A DNA stretch of 64,000 nucleotides from Prochlorococcus sp. AG-409-J19. Its GTDB lineage: Bacteria; Cyanobacteriota; Cyanobacteriia; PCC-6307; Cyanobiaceae. The position numbers and the translations under genes were made by a program. The notes beneath the pieces are model-generated. The model saw only the letters and a list, made by a program, of their open reading frames with translations. It had not been told where the DNA came from and did no database searches. The stretch spans positions 62,001 to 126,000 of the forward strand of contig QCKC01000002.1 of NCBI GenBank assembly GCA_003215635.1, given 5' to 3'. Of this stretch, positions 8,168 to 18,029 are shown piece after piece. Positions within the stretch are counted from its first letter, which is position 1. Every line of letters starts with the position of its first letter.

Positions 8168-11137
8168 TTACTGCACCGAATGAGTTTCTAAGACCTTTTT
8201 TAGATAATGAGCTGTATGACTACTTGCATGACTAGCAACTTCTTCTGGAGTCCCAGTGACCAAAACCTCTCCTCCCTTATCTCCCCCTTCTGGTCCTAAA
8301 TCAATAATCCAATCAGAGCAACGAATAACATCTAAATTATGTTCTATCACAATAATAGAATTTCCTTTATCCACCAAACGTTGAATAACATCCATCAATT
8401 TATGTACATCATAGAAACTAAGTCCGGTTGTTGGTTCATCAATAAGATAAAGAGTTTTACCAGTTGCTCGTTTAGAAAGTTCAGTCGCAAGTTTTACGCG
8501 TTGCGCTTCACCTCCAGATAAAGTAGGTGCTGGCTGACCTAATTTGATATAACCAAGACCAACATCAACAAGTGTGCGTAGACGATCAGAGGCTTGAGGA
8601 ATAGCCGTAAAAACATCCGCTGCTTGTTCTACTGTCATTTCCAAAACATCTGCAATTGTGTAACCCTTATACTTAACCTGTAAAGTCTCTCTATTAAAAC
8701 GAGCACCCTTACAAACATCACATTGAACATAAACATCTGGCAGAAAATTCATCTCAATAACATTTACTCCTTGTCCCCTACAGGCTTCACATCGGCCCCC
8801 TTTTACATTAAAACTAAATTGACCAACTTGATACCCACGAGCTTTTGCTTCTATAGATGCCGCAAATATTTGTCTAATGGGATCAAAAGCACCAGTATAG
8901 GTAGCTGGATTTGAGCGAGGAGTCCTTCCGATTGGAGATTGATCAATAACAATTACTTTATCTATAGACTGCTCACCCCTTAATTCAGCTACACCTTTTG
9001 GAAAAGGAACTTTTAGACCCAAAGAATGATTTAGAGCTGGATGTAAAAGCTCATTAACCAAAGTACTTTTCCCACTTCCACTAACACCTGTAACTGCTAC
9101 CAATCGACCTAAGGGAAAATCTACAGTGAGGTTTTTAAGATTATTACGATTACAATCAATTAAACGTAATTTTCTATTTCCATTATTGCGCCTTGTAGTA
9201 GGAGTTGGAATAGAGCACCGATGACTTAGATAAGCTCCCGTTAATGAATCTTTTGCTGAAAGCAAATCATCTACAGTACCTTCAGCAACAATATTACCCC
9301 CATGAATACCTGCTCCTGGTCCAATATCAACTAAATAATCAGCTGCTCGAATTGTTTCCTCATCATGCTCAACTACAACAAGGGTATTTCCTAGATCCCT
9401 TAAACGTTTTAAAGTAGATAAAAGACGATCATTATCTCTTTGATGCAATCCAATACTTGGCTCATCTAATACATACAAAACACCTGTTAAACCAGCACCT
9501 ATTTGGGTAGCCAGACGTATTCTCTGGGCCTCACCACCAGATAAAGTCATTGCTGGTCGATCTAGACTTAAATAATCCAGACCTACATCTAAAAGAAAAC
9601 GTAATCGCAATCTAATCTCACGTAAAACCAATTCTCCTATTTGCATTTGACGACTATTTAAAAGAGATTTTTGACCCTTCTTGTTATGCAAACCCATCAA
9701 CAATTCAATACGCTCTAATGTTTCCGATACACTTATAGAAGTAAATTCATTAATACTATAAGGACCAACTTTTACAGCCAAAGCTTCAGGCTTCAACCTT
9801 TTACCATGACAAGTAGAACAAGGTACTAATTCCAAATACTTTTCTAACTTTTGACGAATTGATTCACCACTTGCATCTTTTAGTTGCCTTTCTAATATTG
9901 GCAAAATACCTTCAAATGGTTTTAAATACCCCTGTCCTTTATTATATCTACTGTCAGCTTGTATTTCTATCGATTCCTTACTACCATGAAGTAAAATAAG
10001 TTGTTGTTGCGATGTTAAATTCTTCCAGGGTGTTTTAAGCTCAAATCCATACGCTTCTCCTACGGAATAAAGCAATGAAAAATAATAAGAATTATCTTTT
10101 TCACTCCAGGGAGCTACAGCTGCATAAACTGGCAAATTAGGCTCGGGAATAACTCTTTCTAGAGTAAATTTCCTCAAATATCCAAGACCATGACAATCCT
10201 CACAGGCGCCATAAGGACTATTAAAAGAAAACAATCTTGGAGATAACTCTTCAATGACAGAGCCATGAACAGGACAAGCAAAATTTTCTGAATATAAACG
10301 TTCTCGTTGTACATTGTCTGGAAGAGATTCCTTGGGTTTAGGAACAACCTCGACAAGGGCCAATCCATCACCACGCTTTAACGCAGTTTTTAAAGAATCG
10401 GTTAGCCTTTCTTGAATACCTTCTCTCGCAATAAGACGATCAACAACTACTTCTATACTATGAGAATGATTTTTATCCAATTCAATATTATCTGATAATT
10501 CGCGAACTTCGTTATTAATACGAACACGAGCAAAACCCTCAGAAGCAAGACCACTAATCAACTTAGAATGAGTTCCTTTTTTACCTCGCACTAGTGGAGC
10601 AAGTAATTGATATCTAGTACCTTCAGGAAGAGTCATAATTTGATCAACCATCTCATCTATAGTTTGCGGAGTGATTGAACGATCACATTTTGGACAATGA
10701 GGCTCTCCAGCACGTCCATATAACAATCTCAAATAATCCTGTATTTCTGTAACTGTGCCAACAGTAGAACGAGGATTGTGACTTGTAGATTTCTGATCTA
10801 TTGAAATTGCTGGCGATAGACCCTCGATTGAATCAACATCAGGTTTATCAACTTGCCCTAAAAATTGACGGGCATAAGCAGACAAACTTTCTACATAACG
10901 TCTTTGACCCTCAGCAAAAATCGTATCAAAAGCCAAAGAACTCTTCCCACTGCCACTTACGCCTGTAAAAACAATAAATTCATTACGCGGCAAATTCAGA
11001 TCAACATTCTTAAGATTGTGCTGACGAGCTCCTATGACTCGTATTACATCTTCCTTGCACTGAGCAGCAGAAATGCCTTTAGATTTTCCATTTGAGCGCT
11101 GCTTGTTTGACATAGGAACATCTCGCCCCATGAACAT
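8168..11137 (-). CDS. uvrA: Excinuclease ABC subunit A (UvrA)
   Basis: DNA-damage recognition ATPase of nucleotide excision repair. It has two ABC modules, each with a Walker A motif (GVSGSGKSSLAFDT and GVSGSGKSTLVNEL), ABC signatures (LSGGEAQRIRLA and LSGGEAQRVKLA), and zinc-binding cysteine pairs (CPKCDRS, CEDCHGLG, CEACRGQG..CDVCKGAR). At up to 989 residues the length is typical. The start is uncertain: ATGs at 11137, 11131 and 11113 are in frame, and the last fits the family length best. It lies 38 bases downstream of recN on the same strand, so the two repair genes may form an operon. Confidence 0.96.
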   Translation of the reverse strand: MFMGRDVPMSNKQRSNGKSKGISAAQCKEDVIRVIGARQHNLKNVDLNLPRNEFIVFTGVSGSGKSSLAFDTIFAEGQRRYVESLSAYARQFLGQVDKPDVDSIEGLSPAISIDQKSTSHNPRSTVGTVTEIQDYLRLLYGRAGEPHCPKCDRSITPQTIDEMVDQIMTLPEGTRYQLLAPLVRGKKGTHSKLISGLASEGFARVRINNEVRELSDNIELDKNHSHSIEVVVDRLIAREGIQERLTDSLKTALKRGDGLALVEVVPKPKESLPDNVQRERLYSENFACPVHGSVIEELSPRLFSFNSPYGACEDCHGLGYLRKFTLERVIPEPNLPVYAAVAPWSEKDNSYYFSLLYSVGEAYGFELKTPWKNLTSQQQLILLHGSKESIEIQADSRYNKGQGYLKPFEGILPILERQLKDASGESIRQKLEKYLELVPCSTCHGKRLKPEALAVKVGPYSINEFTSISVSETLERIELLMGLHNKKGQKSLLNSRQMQIGELVLREIRLRLRFLLDVGLDYLSLDRPAMTLSGGEAQRIRLATQIGAGLTGVLYVLDEPSIGLHQRDNDRLLSTLKRLRDLGNTLVVVEHDEETIRAADYLVDIGPGAGIHGGNIVAEGTVDDLLSAKDSLTGAYLSHRCSIPTPTTRRNNGNRKLRLIDCNRNNLKNLTVDFPLGRLVAVTGVSGSGKSTLVNELLHPALNHSLGLKVPFPKGVAELRGEQSIDKVIVIDQSPIGRTPRSNPATYTGAFDPIRQIFAASIEAKARGYQVGQFSFNVKGGRCEACRGQGVNVIEMNFLPDVYVQCDVCKGARFNRETLQVKYKGYTIADVLEMTVEQAADVFTAIPQASDRLRTLVDVGLGYIKLGQPAPTLSGGEAQRVKLATELSKRATGKTLYLIDEPTTGLSFYDVHKLMDVIQRLVDKGNSIIVIEHNLDVIRCSDWIIDLGPEGGDKGGEVLVTGTPEEVASHASSHTAHYLKKVLETHSVQ

Positions 11138-11175
11138 TTTAAATGGGGATTCATTCTAGGAAGTGAAGTGAGGCT

Positions 11176-12864
11176 TTAGGCTGCCAACTGTTCCAGCAAG
11201 CTAGCTGCATAAATCCTCGCTTCTGCAAGATCACCTCCAGCCAATTCTGCTAATTCTTGCTCTCGGTCAGATTTAGTTGTCAACATAGAAACATTAGAAT
11301 AAGTAATATCATCCTTAACAACTTTACTTACTACAAAATGGTGATCTGCTGCTGCTGCAATCAATGGTTGATGTGTAATACAAAAAACTTGCCTATTAAT
11401 AGATAATTCTTTCAGTAAAGAAGCAATCGCTTTACTAACTCGACCACTCACACCTGAATCAATTTCATCAAATAACAAAGTACTGGAACCATCAACAGCT
11501 GACAAAAGAGTTTTGAGAGCAAGTAAAAATCTAGACATTTCTCCACCAGAGGCAACTTCTGATAAAGGCGCTAATGATTGTCCAGGATTAGCTGAAAACA
11601 AAAAATTGACTTTATCCTCTCCTCTATGACTGGGTTGAGAAGATTCAATCTGAATTTGAAATCGGACATCCTTTAATCCCATAGGCTTAAGATATTTAAT
11701 CATTTTATCTTCTAATTCTGCGGCAATTTTTTGTCTCTTGAGTGTTAATTCATTATTAACTTTATTTCTTTTTTGTCGAGATAGTAATTCGGACTTTTCC
11801 AACTCACATAAATCTTGCTCTGTCATACCATTATCAATTAAATGAGACAAGTTATTTCTTAATTGAATCAAACCCTTTAGATCCAGATTATGACTTCTTT
11901 GTAAATTTTTTAAAACTGACAGTCTTTGTTGTACTTTTTCCAATCTTGATGGATCACTTTCTAATACAGCTTCATAATGGCTCACCTGATGAATCAAATC
12001 CTGAAGGGATTCTTGTATATTCATAGCATTTTGCAAATATTCAGACAAAGAATTATCCATGAGAACCATTGACTGCAATTCATTTACACAAATACCTAAT
12101 TGATCAGAAAGGGAAGGAATTTGATCAGACCCTTCATAAAGATTGAGGATAAGATGTTGAATACCATCATGTAAATGTACAAAATGAACCAGACGATCTT
12201 GTTCCTTCTCAAGTTCAGCAATCTCCTCTGGATCTGTCAAAGACGCAGTTTCTAAATCGGACAATAAAAGAGCATTTTTAACATTTTCTTCTTTTATTTT
12301 ATCAAAGTTAACTTTGGCCTCTTCTAACAAATTAAAAGCTGCCTGCCATTCAGACCATGCTTCCTTAACAATGAGAAGATGCTTTTCGAGATCAGATCCG
12401 CCAAAATAATCTAAAAAACCCAACTGCTGTGAAGGCTTAGAAAAAAATTGAGTATGACCCTGAGCAGTAAGGTCTATAAGCAGTGGACGTAAACCAAGTA
12501 CCTGATTTTTATTAATAGTAATTCCATTTAACCTCGTTCTACTAATACAACGATCATCTTTATATCTCCATTCTCGGCTAATTAATAATTCAGGGCCATC
12601 CAAATCAAAACCATGAAGAGATAGCCATTTATTAACAAGATTAGTTATAGAAAAAGATGCCTCTATATAGCAACGAGAAGAACCAGCTCTAAGAAGACGA
12701 CTTCCTGAAACCCCTTCCAATCCTCCTAACAAAGCATCAAGAGCATCTAATAAGATAGATTTACCAGCGCCCGTTTCACCAGTCATGACAGTGAAACCTT
12801 GCTCAAAAGCCAGTTCTAAGCTGTCTATTAAGGCAATATTATCCAGCCGGAGTCCTGTAAGCAC
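11176..12864 (-). CDS. recN: DNA repair ATPase RecN
   Basis: SMC-like ATPase of double-strand-break repair. Walker A (GETGAGKSILLDAL) is near the N-terminus. The middle (about 180-400) is coiled-coil-like and rich in Leu, Glu and Lys. The C-terminus has the signature EVASGGEMSRFLLALK and Walker B (LLFDEIDSGV). I chose the GTG at 12864 (protein begins VLTGLRLDNIAL), giving 562 residues. The frame stays open to an ATG at 12957, but that would overlap the divergent gene at 12949 and add a segment unlike RecN. Confidence 0.93.
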   Translation of the reverse strand: MLTGLRLDNIALIDSLELAFEQGFTVMTGETGAGKSILLDALDALLGGLEGVSGSRLLRAGSSRCYIEASFSITNLVNKWLSLHGFDLDGPELLISREWRYKDDRCISRTRLNGITINKNQVLGLRPLLIDLTAQGHTQFFSKPSQQLGFLDYFGGSDLEKHLLIVKEAWSEWQAAFNLLEEAKVNFDKIKEENVKNALLLSDLETASLTDPEEIAELEKEQDRLVHFVHLHDGIQHLILNLYEGSDQIPSLSDQLGICVNELQSMVLMDNSLSEYLQNAMNIQESLQDLIHQVSHYEAVLESDPSRLEKVQQRLSVLKNLQRSHNLDLKGLIQLRNNLSHLIDNGMTEQDLCELEKSELLSRQKRNKVNNELTLKRQKIAAELEDKMIKYLKPMGLKDVRFQIQIESSQPSHRGEDKVNFLFSANPGQSLAPLSEVASGGEMSRFLLALKTLLSAVDGSSTLLFDEIDSGVSGRVSKAIASLLKELSINRQVFCITHQPLIAAAADHHFVVSKVVKDDITYSNVSMLTTKSDREQELAELAGGDLAEARIYAASLLEQLAA

Positions 12865-12948
12865 AAAATTAATGAACGATCTCGTTGACAGTAGCGAGAC
12901 CCTGGTCGAAATAAAAGGGGACACCACAAAGATTGGTAGAGACCAAAT

Positions 12949-14748
12949 ATGTCCCAAGAACTAGGAGACTTCATAGAGGCTTCAGGCCTTCTCACATACG
13001 ATCCCAAAGCGATCGCACGTATCTATAGAGGAAGTCCTTTTAGACTATTAAGGAGATTATGGCAAACCTTAATTCCGATTGGACTCTTTCTTATCCAAGT
13101 CGGTTGGGACAAATTATGTGGGTTATTAGAAAAAGATCAAATAAAAAACAAAAGAGCTAAAGAATTAACTGAACTATTAGTGGAGTTAGGACCTGCTTTT
13201 ATCAAAGCAGGACAGGCTCTATCAACAAGGCCTGACATCATACCTAGAGTAGTACTAGAAGAACTTGCAAAACTTCAAGATCAACTTCCTGGATTCGATA
13301 GCAATCTTGCGATGGCTTGTATTGAAGAAGACCTAAAAAGCAAGGTCAATAATATTTTTTCATCTTTAGATGCTGAACCAATTTCTGCTGCTTCTCTAGG
13401 TCAAGTCCACAAGGGTATTCTTATTAATGGTCAAAAAGTAGCTGTTAAAGTACAAAGACCAGGATTAAGAGAGCAAATAACACTTGACCTATATATAGTA
13501 AGAAACCTAGCTTATTGGTTCAAAAAATATATAAAATTAATAAGAAGTGATCTTGTTGCTCTGATAGATGAGCTAGGGAAAAGAGTTTTCGAAGAAATGG
13601 ATTATATAAACGAAGCGAACAATGCTGAAAAATTTAGAGAGCTACACCAGCACAACCCGAAAATAGCAGTTCCAAAGATTTTTAAAGAGTATACAAGTAG
13701 AAGAGTATTAACAATGGAATGGGTTGAAGGGGTTAAATTAACAAATCTAGAGAAAGTGAGAGAATTGGGAATTGACCCAAATGAAATGATAGATGTAGGA
13801 GTTAATTGTAGTTTAGAACAATTGTTAGAACACGGTTTCTTTCATGCAGATCCGCACCCAGGGAACCTTCTGGCTATGGCAGATGCAAGACTATGCTATT
13901 TAGATTTTGGCATGATGAGCGAAGTAAATAGAGAATCACGTACAGCTCTAATTCAGGCTGTTGTGCATCTGGTAAATAAAGATTTTTCTAAATTATCTGA
14001 AGACTTTGTAAACCTTGGTTTTCTTTCTGAAAAGATCAATTTAAAGCCAATAATTCCTGCTTTTGAAAAGGTATTCACACAAGCAATAGAAATGGGAGTT
14101 GAAAAAATGGATTTCAAATCGGTAACTGATGACATGTCAAATGTTATGTATAAATTTCCATTTAGAGTGCCTCCATATTATGCACTTATTATTAGATCAT
14201 TAGTTACACTTGAAGGAATTGCACTGAGTGTTGATTCAAATTTTAAAATCCTTGGAGCTGCATACCCTTATTTTGCTAGAAGGTTAATGGAAGATGATGA
14301 GCCAGAATTAAGAGAGAGCCTGAAAGAAATGGTATTTAGTAAACAGTCATTCCAATGGGAAAGAATTAATGACTTAGTAGCAAGTGCTGCGTCAGAGTCA
14401 AAACTAAATATAGAATTACTACTTGACCAACTATTGAATTTTATTTTTTCAGCCAAAGGAGCAGTAATAAGACAGGAGCTAGTGAAAACTATAGTTAAAG
14501 AAATAGATATAATGACATGGAGCACACTAAAAAGATCTAGTAAAAATACAAAAATGATAAAAGAAAATAGGAATTTAATGGAAGCGATCAAAAATATTCC
14601 AGGATTTAAAAAAAGATTTATTTTAAAAAAAATACCTACAATTATAAAAGAACCAGAAGGAAGAAAAATGGGATATCAATTAATTGCAGGGTTAGCTGAA
14701 CGTGGAGTAGTAAGACTTGTTAAAATTGCAAGTGGAGTAACAACATGA
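12949..14748 (+). CDS. ABC1/UbiB family atypical kinase
   Basis: An atypical protein-kinase-like protein of 599 residues, a family linked in cyanobacteria and plastids to prenyl-quinone metabolism and photosynthetic membranes. Visible motifs are KAGQ (in AFIKAGQALSTRPD), the alanine-rich loop SAASLGQVHKG, the ATP-binding lysine in AVKVQRPG, HADPHPGN and the metal-binding DFGMM. It diverges from recN across 84 bases. Its stop overlaps the ATG of the next gene (ATGA), so the two are translationally coupled. The exact substrate cannot be told. Confidence 0.9.
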   Translation: MSQELGDFIEASGLLTYDPKAIARIYRGSPFRLLRRLWQTLIPIGLFLIQVGWDKLCGLLEKDQIKNKRAKELTELLVELGPAFIKAGQALSTRPDIIPRVVLEELAKLQDQLPGFDSNLAMACIEEDLKSKVNNIFSSLDAEPISAASLGQVHKGILINGQKVAVKVQRPGLREQITLDLYIVRNLAYWFKKYIKLIRSDLVALIDELGKRVFEEMDYINEANNAEKFRELHQHNPKIAVPKIFKEYTSRRVLTMEWVEGVKLTNLEKVRELGIDPNEMIDVGVNCSLEQLLEHGFFHADPHPGNLLAMADARLCYLDFGMMSEVNRESRTALIQAVVHLVNKDFSKLSEDFVNLGFLSEKINLKPIIPAFEKVFTQAIEMGVEKMDFKSVTDDMSNVMYKFPFRVPPYYALIIRSLVTLEGIALSVDSNFKILGAAYPYFARRLMEDDEPELRESLKEMVFSKQSFQWERINDLVASAASESKLNIELLLDQLLNFIFSAKGAVIRQELVKTIVKEIDIMTWSTLKRSSKNTKMIKENRNLMEAIKNIPGFKKRFILKKIPTIIKEPEGRKMGYQLIAGLAERGVVRLVKIASGVTT

Positions 14749-15344
14749 AAAAATATATGAATATAACAATCCTAAAAAGAATTTATTTAACTATATTTGC
14801 AAGCTTATGTACAACCTGTGTAACTTTCAATCAAAAAGCATTGGGTGCTGAAAAAGTAGCATTTATAAATGGACCATTTCAAAGATCTATAAAAGTAGAT
14901 AATCTAATAAAGCTTGCCAGTTCAGGAGAAGCTAAAGGTGCGTTAAAACAATCTTTGAAATTAAGCAATCAAAACCCATTAGAAATAGCAGAGTTCCTCA
15001 ATCAAGAGCTTAATCTGTCTGTTACTGTCACTAGTAAACTAATGTATAGTCGTATTGGGGAAGTCCTAATAGGAAGAGTTGCAAAGGTAATATACCCAAT
15101 CCGTGTACCTGACAAATCTGTAAGCATTCCAGCTATAAGATCTGCAGTTATACAAGCATTAGTAGCTAACAACGGTAATATAAGTGTTATTGAATTTATA
15201 AAGTGTTACCCAAACAGGATCATGGCAATAAATTTACCTAACCTTTTAAAAGTAATCAAAAAGGTAGAATCAATAAATGATCTTATTCAATTCTTCTCTA
15301 CATCCCCTTTGGAAGACCTGAAAACTCCAAAAACTAAAAGCTAG
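14745..15344 (+). CDS. Exported DUF1400-like protein
   Basis: A 199-residue protein with an N-terminal signal-like segment (basic MKKYMNITILKRIY, then a hydrophobic core, cleavage plausible after KALGA). The mature part resembles the DUF1400 domain seen at the N-terminus of some cyanobacterial alpha/beta-hydrolase proteins, but no hydrolase domain follows. It overlaps the ABC1-kinase stop by four bases. It is probably periplasmic or lumenal. The family call is from memory and moderate. Confidence 0.65.
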   Translation: MKKYMNITILKRIYLTIFASLCTTCVTFNQKALGAEKVAFINGPFQRSIKVDNLIKLASSGEAKGALKQSLKLSNQNPLEIAEFLNQELNLSVTVTSKLMYSRIGEVLIGRVAKVIYPIRVPDKSVSIPAIRSAVIQALVANNGNISVIEFIKCYPNRIMAINLPNLLKVIKKVESINDLIQFFSTSPLEDLKTPKTKS

Positions 15345-15392
15345 GATTTCCATTAACCTATCAACAAACAAATTAAAACTAACTAAATAGCT

Positions 15393-16472
15393 ATGAACCA
15401 AACAGAAAACATCAACGCTAATTGGCCAGGACTTATAGAAGCTTATAAAAGCTGGCTACCAGTATCTGAAAAAACTCCTATAGTCAGCTTAAAAGAAGGT
15501 GGTACTCCACTAATCAAATTACATTCTATTTCAACGTTAATTGGTAAAGATGTAAGTATATACGCGAAATATGATGGATTAAATCCCACAGGTTCATTTA
15601 AAGATAGAGGAATGACAATGGCGATTAGTAAAGCAAAAGAAGAAGGTTGTGAAGCCGTAATCTGTGCTAGCACAGGAAACACCTCAGCGGCTGCGGCAGC
15701 CTATGCTAAAAGAGGTAAAATGAGAGCATTTGTTCTAATTCCTGACGGATATGTTGCTCAAGGAAAACTTGCACAAGCTTTAGTTTATGGGGCTGAAATA
15801 GTAGCAATTAAAGGAAATTTCGATCGAGCTTTAGAAATAGTGCAAGAAGCTTCTAAAAAATACCCTATAACATTAGTCAACTCAGTTAACCCATATCGTT
15901 TAGAAGGACAAAAAACGGCCGCGTTTGAAATAATAGACTGCCTTGGTGATGCTCCTGATTGGCTTTGTATTCCAATGGGAAATGCTGGAAACATAAGTGC
16001 TTATTGGATGGGTTTTGAACAATACTATGTTGCTCAAAAAGCAACAAAACTGCCCAGAATGATGGGATTTCAAGCTTCTGGTTCAGCCCCATTAGTTTTG
16101 AATAAAACAATTAACAATCCCGAAACTATTGCAACAGCAATAAGAATAGGAAATCCTGTAAATAAAGAAAAAGCAATTCAAGCAAGAATAAAAAGTAAAG
16201 GAACTTTTTTAGATGTAACCGATGAAGAAATTATAGAAGCGTACAAACTACTAGCTTCCGAAGAAGGTATTTTCTGTGAACCAGCAAGTGCAGCATCTAT
16301 TGCAGGATTATTGAAAAGAAAACAAGAAATTCCAAATAACTCTGTAATCGTTTGTGTTCTTACTGGAAATGGACTTAAGGATCCAGATTGCGCCATAAAG
16401 AACAATGAAGCTATTTTTCACTCAAATATTGAAGGAAACCTAAAAGAAATAGCCACAATATTAGGATTTTAA
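15393..16472 (+). CDS. thrC: Threonine synthase
   Basis: PLP enzyme converting O-phosphohomoserine to threonine. The PLP lysine is K70 in [25 protein letters not shown] is the substrate loop, and [12 protein letters not shown] binds the cofactor phosphate. The 359-residue length fits the short bacterial form. It is the last gene before the origin region; its codons end mostly in A, unlike the T-ending codons of dnaN just across the origin. Confidence 0.95.
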   Translation: MNQTENINANWPGLIEAYKSWLPVSEKTPIVSLKEGGTPLIKLHSISTLIGKDVSIYAKYDGLNPTGSFKDRGMTMAISKAKEEGCEAVICASTGNTSAAAAAYAKRGKMRAFVLIPDGYVAQGKLAQALVYGAEIVAIKGNFDRALEIVQEASKKYPITLVNSVNPYRLEGQKTAAFEIIDCLGDAPDWLCIPMGNAGNISAYWMGFEQYYVAQKATKLPRMMGFQASGSAPLVLNKTINNPETIATAIRIGNPVNKEKAIQARIKSKGTFLDVTDEEIIEAYKLLASEEGIFCEPASAASIAGLLKRKQEIPNNSVIVCVLTGNGLKDPDCAIKNNEAIFHSNIEGNLKEIATILGF

Positions 16473-16516
16473 GATTAAAAAAAAAGAAAGCTTTAGTAGA
16501 CAGTGATCATAGTGGC

Positions 16517-16525
16517 AGTGGAAAA
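16517..16525 (-). promoter_or_regulatory. DnaA-box-like site
   Basis: Reads TTTTCCACT on the minus strand, one base from TTTTCCACA. It is the first of four such sites in the origin region. Confidence 0.5.
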
Positions 16526-16547
16526 AGATTAAAAGGTAGTTGGTGAA

Positions 16548-16556
16548 GGTGGAAAA
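16548..16556 (-). promoter_or_regulatory. DnaA-box-like site
   Basis: Reads TTTTCCACC on the minus strand, one base from TTTTCCACA. It begins 31 bases from the start of the previous site, about three helical turns, and has the same orientation. Confidence 0.5.
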
Positions 16557-16588
16557 ACCAATAAAAAGAAGAGGAAATATTGCTAAAG

Positions 16589-16597
16589 TTATCCACA
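16589..16597 (+). promoter_or_regulatory. DnaA box, perfect consensus
   Basis: TTATCCACA, identical to the high-affinity DnaA box. It points the opposite way to the two sites on its left. Confidence 0.75.
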
Positions 16598-16646
16598 GAA
16601 ACAAAAAACTCTTGAAACAGTGTTTTTTTTCCATAAAAATAAATCT

Positions 16647-16655
16647 GTTTCCACA
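16647..16655 (+). promoter_or_regulatory. DnaA-box-like site
   Basis: GTTTCCACA, one base from TTTTCCACA, in the same orientation as the perfect box 58 bases to its left. Confidence 0.55.
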
Positions 16656-16720
16656 GGGCTGCGTTTTAAAAACCTAGTGACTCCAATCGTTTTGAGCCTT
16701 TTCCTCAATTTTCACAGAGC

Positions 16721-16777
16721 CTTCTACTACTAGTTTATTTTTTTTTTAATTAAATTAGAAATAAACTAGTAGAGAAG
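16721..16777. repeat. Long inverted repeat in the origin region
   Basis: CTACTAGTTTATTT (16727-16740) is exactly mirrored by its complement at 16759-16772. Beyond a bulged A, five further pairs form (CTTCT at 16721 with AGAAG at 16773). The loop is 18 bases of almost pure A/T. It could extrude as a cruciform, serve as an unwinding element, or act as a terminator keeping thrC transcription out of dnaN. Confidence 0.8.
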
Positions 16778-16860
16778 AAAAAAGAAAAAAAGGGTATTGC
16801 GCTTAAGCGAAAATTGTGAAATCGTAGGTTTCTACTAAAATGTAATTATTATTTTGATCA

Positions 16861-18027
16861 ATGAAACTTGTTTGCTCTCAAGTTGAACTTAATAGTGCCC
16901 TTCAACTGGTTAGCAAAGCCGTGGAAGAGAAGCCCACTCATCCTGTATTAGCTAATGTTAAATTAATAGCAGATGCTGGTACTGGTCGTCTTAGTCTTAC
17001 AGGTTTTAATTTAGAACTAGGAATACAAACTTCATTTGCTGCAGAGGTTAATGTTAGTGGTGTAACAACAGTTCCTTATAAATTATTTTCTGAAATCATT
17101 TCTCGCCTATCTTCAGAGTCTCCAATTACTTTTACTGTTAATGAAACAGATCAAAAAATAGAACTTTCAAGTTTGAATGGTAATTACTCTTTGCGAGCAA
17201 TGCCTGCTGATGATTTCCCAGAATTACCTATTATTGAAAATGGTGCAGTTTTAAAAATAAAAGTTGAAGCTTTATTGACCGCTTTAAAATCCACTTTATT
17301 TGCAAGTAAATCTGATGACATTAAAAATGTTTTAACAGGAGTACATTTTAATTTTGATGAAACAAAAATGGAAGCGGCGGCAACAGATGGCCATAGGTTA
17401 TCTATTTTAAAAATACAAAATGCATTAGAAGTTCATAATCAAAATGTAACTATTGAAACAGAAAATGACTCATTACTTTCTGTTACTTTACCGCATAAAT
17501 CTTTAACAGAAGTCCAACGATTGGTGACTCGTTGGAAAAGTGATGAAAATATTAGTCTCTTTTTAGATCAGGGAAAGGTTGTTTTTATGGCTTCAGATCA
17601 AATATTAACAAGTAGAACTTTGGAAGGTGTATATCCTAATTATAATCAGTTAGTTCCTAATAAATTCGACCGATCAATTAATGTTAATCGTAGAGATTTT
17701 ATTTCATCTTTGGAACGAGTTGCTGTTCTAGCTAATCAACATAACAATGTAATAAGAATTTCTACAGATAATTCTTCCCAGATAATTACAATTATTACCG
17801 AAGCACAAGATGTTGGTTCTGGTCTAGAATCAATTTCTGCAAAATCTACAGGAGAAGCTATCGAAATAGCATTTAATGTTAGATATTTACTTGACGGTTT
17901 AAAAGCTATAGACTCTGAATTTGTTATATTAAGATGTAACTCTCCAACGACTCCTGCAATTTTATCACCTACTGATAATAAATCTGATTTTACTTATTTA
18001 GTTATGCCCATTCAAGTCAGAGCGTAA
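16861..18027 (+). CDS. dnaN: DNA polymerase III beta clamp
   Basis: Sliding clamp that tethers DNA polymerase III. The 388-residue protein shows the three-domain clamp pattern, starting MKLVCSQVELNSALQLV, with AATDGHRLSI in the second domain and a C-terminus ending YLVMPIQVR, typical of the clamp end. It is the first gene right of the probable origin. The next gene begins two bases after its stop. Confidence 0.96.
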   Translation: MKLVCSQVELNSALQLVSKAVEEKPTHPVLANVKLIADAGTGRLSLTGFNLELGIQTSFAAEVNVSGVTTVPYKLFSEIISRLSSESPITFTVNETDQKIELSSLNGNYSLRAMPADDFPELPIIENGAVLKIKVEALLTALKSTLFASKSDDIKNVLTGVHFNFDETKMEAAATDGHRLSILKIQNALEVHNQNVTIETENDSLLSVTLPHKSLTEVQRLVTRWKSDENISLFLDQGKVVFMASDQILTSRTLEGVYPNYNQLVPNKFDRSINVNRRDFISSLERVAVLANQHNNVIRISTDNSSQIITIITEAQDVGSGLESISAKSTGEAIEIAFNVRYLLDGLKAIDSEFVILRCNSPTTPAILSPTDNKSDFTYLVMPIQVRA

Positions 18028-18029
18028 AA

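Larger units (their letters stand above)
16473..16860. other. Probable chromosomal replication origin (oriC)
   Basis: A 388-base gap without genes directly upstream of dnaN, the usual origin position in cyanobacteria. It holds DnaA-box-like 9-mers: TTATCCACA (perfect E. coli consensus) at 16589, GTTTCCACA at 16647, and on the minus strand TTTTCCACT (16517-16525) and TTTTCCACC (16548-16556), each one base from the cyanobacterial TTTTCCACA. Long A and T tracts and a large inverted repeat (16721-16777) lie on the dnaN side. The + strand shifts from A/C-rich to T/G-rich here, which supports an origin independently. Confidence 0.85.

Noticed and set aside
12865..12957. N-terminal extension of RecN to the ATG at 12957
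   Set aside because: Adds about 31 residues unlike RecN and overlaps the divergent ABC1-kinase start; the GTG at 12864 fits the family.
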